Of a stretch of 36,849 nt of DNA, positions 34,989 to 36,849 are shown piece by piece. The stretch is taken from NCBI GenBank assembly GCA_029261165.1, contig JAJDBV010000083.1, positions 1 through 36,849 on the forward strand, read 5' to 3'. Positions within the stretch are counted from its first letter, which is position 1. Each line of letters opens with the position of its first letter. Below the pieces are notes generated by a model, which saw nothing but the letters and a program-made list of their open reading frames with translations, was not told where the DNA came from and made no database searches. Origin of the DNA: Nitrospirota bacterium. GTDB lineage: Bacteria; Nitrospirota; Nitrospiria; SBBL01; JAADHI01. A program made the position numbers and the translations under genes.

Positions 34989-35008
34989 ACCTGTTAGAAC
35001 TGACAGGT
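34989..35008. promoter_or_regulatory. Lux box shared by luxI and the divergent hybrid kinase
   Basis: ACCTGTTAGAACTGACAGGT has both six-base arms identical to the Vibrio fischeri lux box (ACCTGT...ACAGGT, 20 bp overall). Its centre is 32 bp from the centre of a TATAGC (34964-34969) on the minus strand, which places it at about -42.5 relative to luxI transcription, the standard position for LuxR activation. On the plus strand a TATAAA (35030-35035) lies at 34 bp. The symmetry continues outward (AAAAAAGA/TCTTTTTT), giving a 14-bp perfect stem at 34981-35016 that could also fold as a terminator in RNA. Confidence 0.8.
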
Positions 35009-35029
35009 TCTTTTTTGTGAGCGCAATGC

Positions 35030-35035
35030 TATAAA
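35030..35035 (+). promoter_or_regulatory. Putative -10 of the rightward promoter
   Basis: TATAAA (5 of 6 to consensus) lies 34 bp from the lux box centre, with no recognisable -35 (GTTCTT overlaps the box arm). This is what an activator-dependent promoter looks like. It would feed the hybrid kinase gene at 35269. Confidence 0.45.
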
Positions 35036-35268
35036 TAATTGGGGTTTATTCAGAATTTCAGAACTTCATTCCGCAGGAAGAAATGGAGTGCAATAAGGAG
35101 GAACAATTGAGGCGTGGAATTTAAAACTGTGATGAGCTTAAACACTTTGAAGTTTTCGCCTTGAATTTGATCTCCATGTTCCTTTGCGGCCAAACAGTAT
35201 TAAGGGGCAACGGTTCTAAGAAGACAGAAAAGTTAACCGGTCATATTCTATTTAAGGATATAAAAGAG

Positions 35269-36849
35269 GTGCCGACAGCCAAAATCCTAGTTGTGGAAAA
35301 TGAACCGGTTGTCGCCGAAGACCTGAGAGCCTGTTTGATCCATCTAGGCTACACGGTCTCCGCAATCGTGGATTCAGGGGAAAAGGCCTTTCAAAGGGTA
35401 GAGAGTGATTCGCCTGATTTGGTGGTGATGGATGTTGTGCTGCGCGGGAAGATGGATGGGATTAAGGCTGCCAAACACATACGTTCCTGTTTCAGGACAC
35501 CTCTGATCTTACTGGCAGCCAGTAGTAATAAAGATTCAATGGGATTGGAGAAGATCCCTGAAGTGAACAGCTATCTCATAAAACCGTTTGAAGAGGAAGA
35601 ATTACGGACCACGATCGAGACCGTTCTCTACAAACACAGCATGGAACAACGGCTTTCAGAGAGCGAAGAGAAGTTTCAGAAGGTTTTCGAATATTCCAAT
35701 GATGCCATCCTTTTGATAGATCCTGCCCGAAATAAAATCTTGAAGGTCAATCCGATGGCCTGCCGAATGCTGGGATTTGCTTCGGAGGAATTGTTGCTCA
35801 AGCAGACTTCAGAAATTTATCCGGATAAAATTTCAGAATTACAGGTGTTTGTCGCGTCTGTATCTGAAAAAGGAAGTGGATGGACCGATAAACTTACCTG
35901 TCGCAGAAAAGATGGTAGAGCCGTTTCTGTGGAGTTTAGCGCTTCGGTGATTGATCTTCACGGGAAGGCCTGCATCCTAGTCATGAATCGTGATATCACT
36001 GAGCGGAAGCGTCTAGAAGAACATCTCCTCCACGCTGTGAAAATTAAGTCCATAGGTAAACTTGCCGGAGGGGTTACGCATGAATTCAATAATCTTCTTA
36101 CACCGATCATCGGTCATCTAGGGTTGGCCTTAGAGAAGACCTTATATCAACCCGAGGTACAAGAATCCCTCGTCGCAGCTGAAAAGGCCGCAAAACATGC
36201 AGCCGCACTGACAAAAGATCTCCTTTCCTTCGGTCGCCAAAAGCCCGTGAACATTCAACCTCGAACCTTGTCCGCGATTGTAGCAGAGGTCAAACACCTG
36301 CTTAGCCAGACAATAGATCGAAGAATTGAGATCACGGTTGAATCTGTTGATAATCCGTGGCCTGTTCTCATGGACACAGACCAGATACATCAGGTCGTCA
36401 TGAACCTCTGTCTTAATGCACGGGACGCCTTGAAGGAAGACATGATCGAAAGGAAAGGATTTCAATCTATGATAAAGATCAAGATGGAAAATATTCATCT
36501 TGATGATACGACCTGCAACTCTCACCCCGGGGGAAAGGTCGGCGATCTCTTTTGTCTGTCTGTGACCGATAATGGTGAGGGGATTGATGAGGCCGACATT
36601 CCCCATATCTTTGAACCGTTTTTCACAACAAAGGAGGTTGGGCATGGTACCGGCCTTGGGTTGGCATCCAGTTACGGGATTGTTAAAAGACACGAGGGGT
36701 GGATCGAAATAGAAACAAACAAAGGTGAAGGGACCACTGTGGCAGTCTATCTGCCTCGAACAAAACAGTTTGTTGTCCCGGCGGCCCAATCAGAGATGGA
36801 CCAAACTAAGGTTAATGACCCTGCGACGATCATGATTGTTGATGACGAT
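35269..36849 (+). CDS. Hybrid histidine kinase REC-PAS-HisKA-HATPase-REC (runs off right edge)
   Basis: An open frame of about 527 codons to the window end. It starts at GTG 35269 (AAGGA ten bases upstream; an ATG at 35176 in frame is possible but adds an unlikely 31 residues). A receiver domain comes first, [20 protein letters not shown], with phospho-acceptor Asp in LVVMDVVL; the acidic pair reads Glu-Asn rather than Glu-Asp. A PAS domain ([23 protein letters not shown] to [13 protein letters not shown]) follows, then HisKA with [23 protein letters not shown] (phospho-His) and HATPase with [16 protein letters not shown] and [11 protein letters not shown] second receiver is just beginning (ATIMIVDDD). 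It is soluble, with no membrane segments. Its position behind a lux box suggests quorum-controlled expression. Confidence 0.92.
   Translation, partial: MPTAKILVVENEPVVAEDLRACLIHLGYTVSAIVDSGEKAFQRVESDSPDLVVMDVVLRGKMDGIKAAKHIRSCFRTPLILLAASSNKDSMGLEKIPEVNSYLIKPFEEEELRTTIETVLYKHSMEQRLSESEEKFQKVFEYSNDAILLIDPARNKILKVNPMACRMLGFASEELLLKQTSEIYPDKISELQVFVASVSEKGSGWTDKLTCRRKDGRAVSVEFSASVIDLHGKACILVMNRDITERKRLEEHLLHAVKIKSIGKLAGGVTHEFNNLLTPIIGHLGLALEKTLYQPEVQESLVAAEKAAKHAAALTKDLLSFGRQKPVNIQPRTLSAIVAEVKHLLSQTIDRRIEITVESVDNPWPVLMDTDQIHQVVMNLCLNARDALKEDMIERKGFQSMIKIKMENIHLDDTTCNSHPGGKVGDLFCLSVTDNGEGIDEADIPHIFEPFFTTKEVGHGTGLGLASSYGIVKRHEGWIEIETNKGEGTTVAVYLPRTKQFVVPAAQSEMDQTKVNDPATIMIVDDD

Larger units (their letters stand above)
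34865..35268. other. Divergent control region between luxI and the hybrid kinase
   Basis: No gene is evident in these 404 bp. The region holds the luxI ribosome binding site (34871-34878), a leftward -10 TATAGC (34964-34969), the lux box, a rightward -10 TATAAA (35030-35035) and a rightward leader of about 220 nt. That leader contains two very short frames with good AAGGAGG or GGAAGA sites (for example ATG at 35082, 13 codons); I cannot support these as genes. Confidence 0.6.

Noticed and set aside
34913-35016. Orphan promoter (TTGACA at 34913, TGTAAA 16 bp later) plus a terminator-like stem on the plus strand, suggesting a ~75-nt small RNA with CCCCTCC anti-ribosome-binding motifs next to luxI
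   Set aside because: The stem is better explained as a lux box with -10 elements at the right distance on both sides, and the -10 of the supposed RNA is weak. Not excluded, but not supported enough to list as ncRNA.
36142-36789. 215-codon open frame on the minus strand opposite the hybrid kinase
   Set aside because: It reads through the conserved HATPase motifs of the kinase in antisense and has no family features.
1-36849. CRISPR arrays, tRNA and rRNA genes, complete insertion sequences, integrase genes
   Set aside because: I found no regularly spaced direct repeats, tRNA cloverleaf, rRNA sequence or transposase/integrase frame anywhere in the window.

Overview
The window is about 36.8 kb of moderately GC-rich chromosome from a Gram-negative bacterium. 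Evidence for Gram-negative: an outer-membrane beta-barrel, a YfiR-type periplasmic protein, split glyQ/glyS, and a LuxR/LuxI pair. The mix of housekeeping genes, rqcH and convergent luxR/luxI would fit Nitrospirota or a nearby deep-branching phylum. That is a guess from gene content, and nothing here fixes the species.

Left part (1-20,900). A partial queG runs off the left edge. It is followed by a small secreted protein and a decayed, orphan type I restriction subunit whose Walker A lysine is replaced by Met and which lacks its second half. A ferric-iron binding protein sits behind a strong Fur box. A likely glyQ-glyS-ppdK operon follows, then an ABC-F ATPase (uup) preceded by a perfect 13-bp hairpin. 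On the minus strand lie an outer-membrane protein, a YfiR homologue and a GGDEF-EAL protein (a YfiNR-like c-di-GMP module), an Lnb/DUF4105 membrane protein with a small partner, and rqcH. The rqcH gene is divergent from a stand-alone Smr-domain gene. A lytic transglycosylase closes the section.

Middle part (20,950-32,820). Histidine catabolism (hutG, hutU, hutI) is followed by threonine catabolism (tdh, kbl). The hut run is interrupted between hutU and hutI by about 5.6 kb of defence-type genes: a Phd/PIN toxin-antitoxin pair with a consensus promoter and palindromic operator; a type IIG restriction-modification enzyme whose reading frame continues without a stop into a Fic domain; a small Fic-antitoxin-like gene overprinted in another frame of the junction; and a HEPN protein with an R-x4-H motif. 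A second copy of the hutU 3' end, differing almost only at synonymous sites, lies inside this insertion and marks how it was assembled.

Right part (32,820-36,849). A DUF2784 membrane protein and a terminator are followed by luxR and luxI, which converge and overlap by 59 bp at their 3' ends. Upstream of luxI is a 20-bp lux box centred 32 bp from a -10 on the left, with a second -10 at a similar distance on the right. It probably drives luxI leftward and a hybrid histidine kinase rightward. The kinase gene runs off the right edge.

The best candidates for something undescribed are the IIG-Fic fusion with its overprinted antitoxin and the bidirectional lux box.
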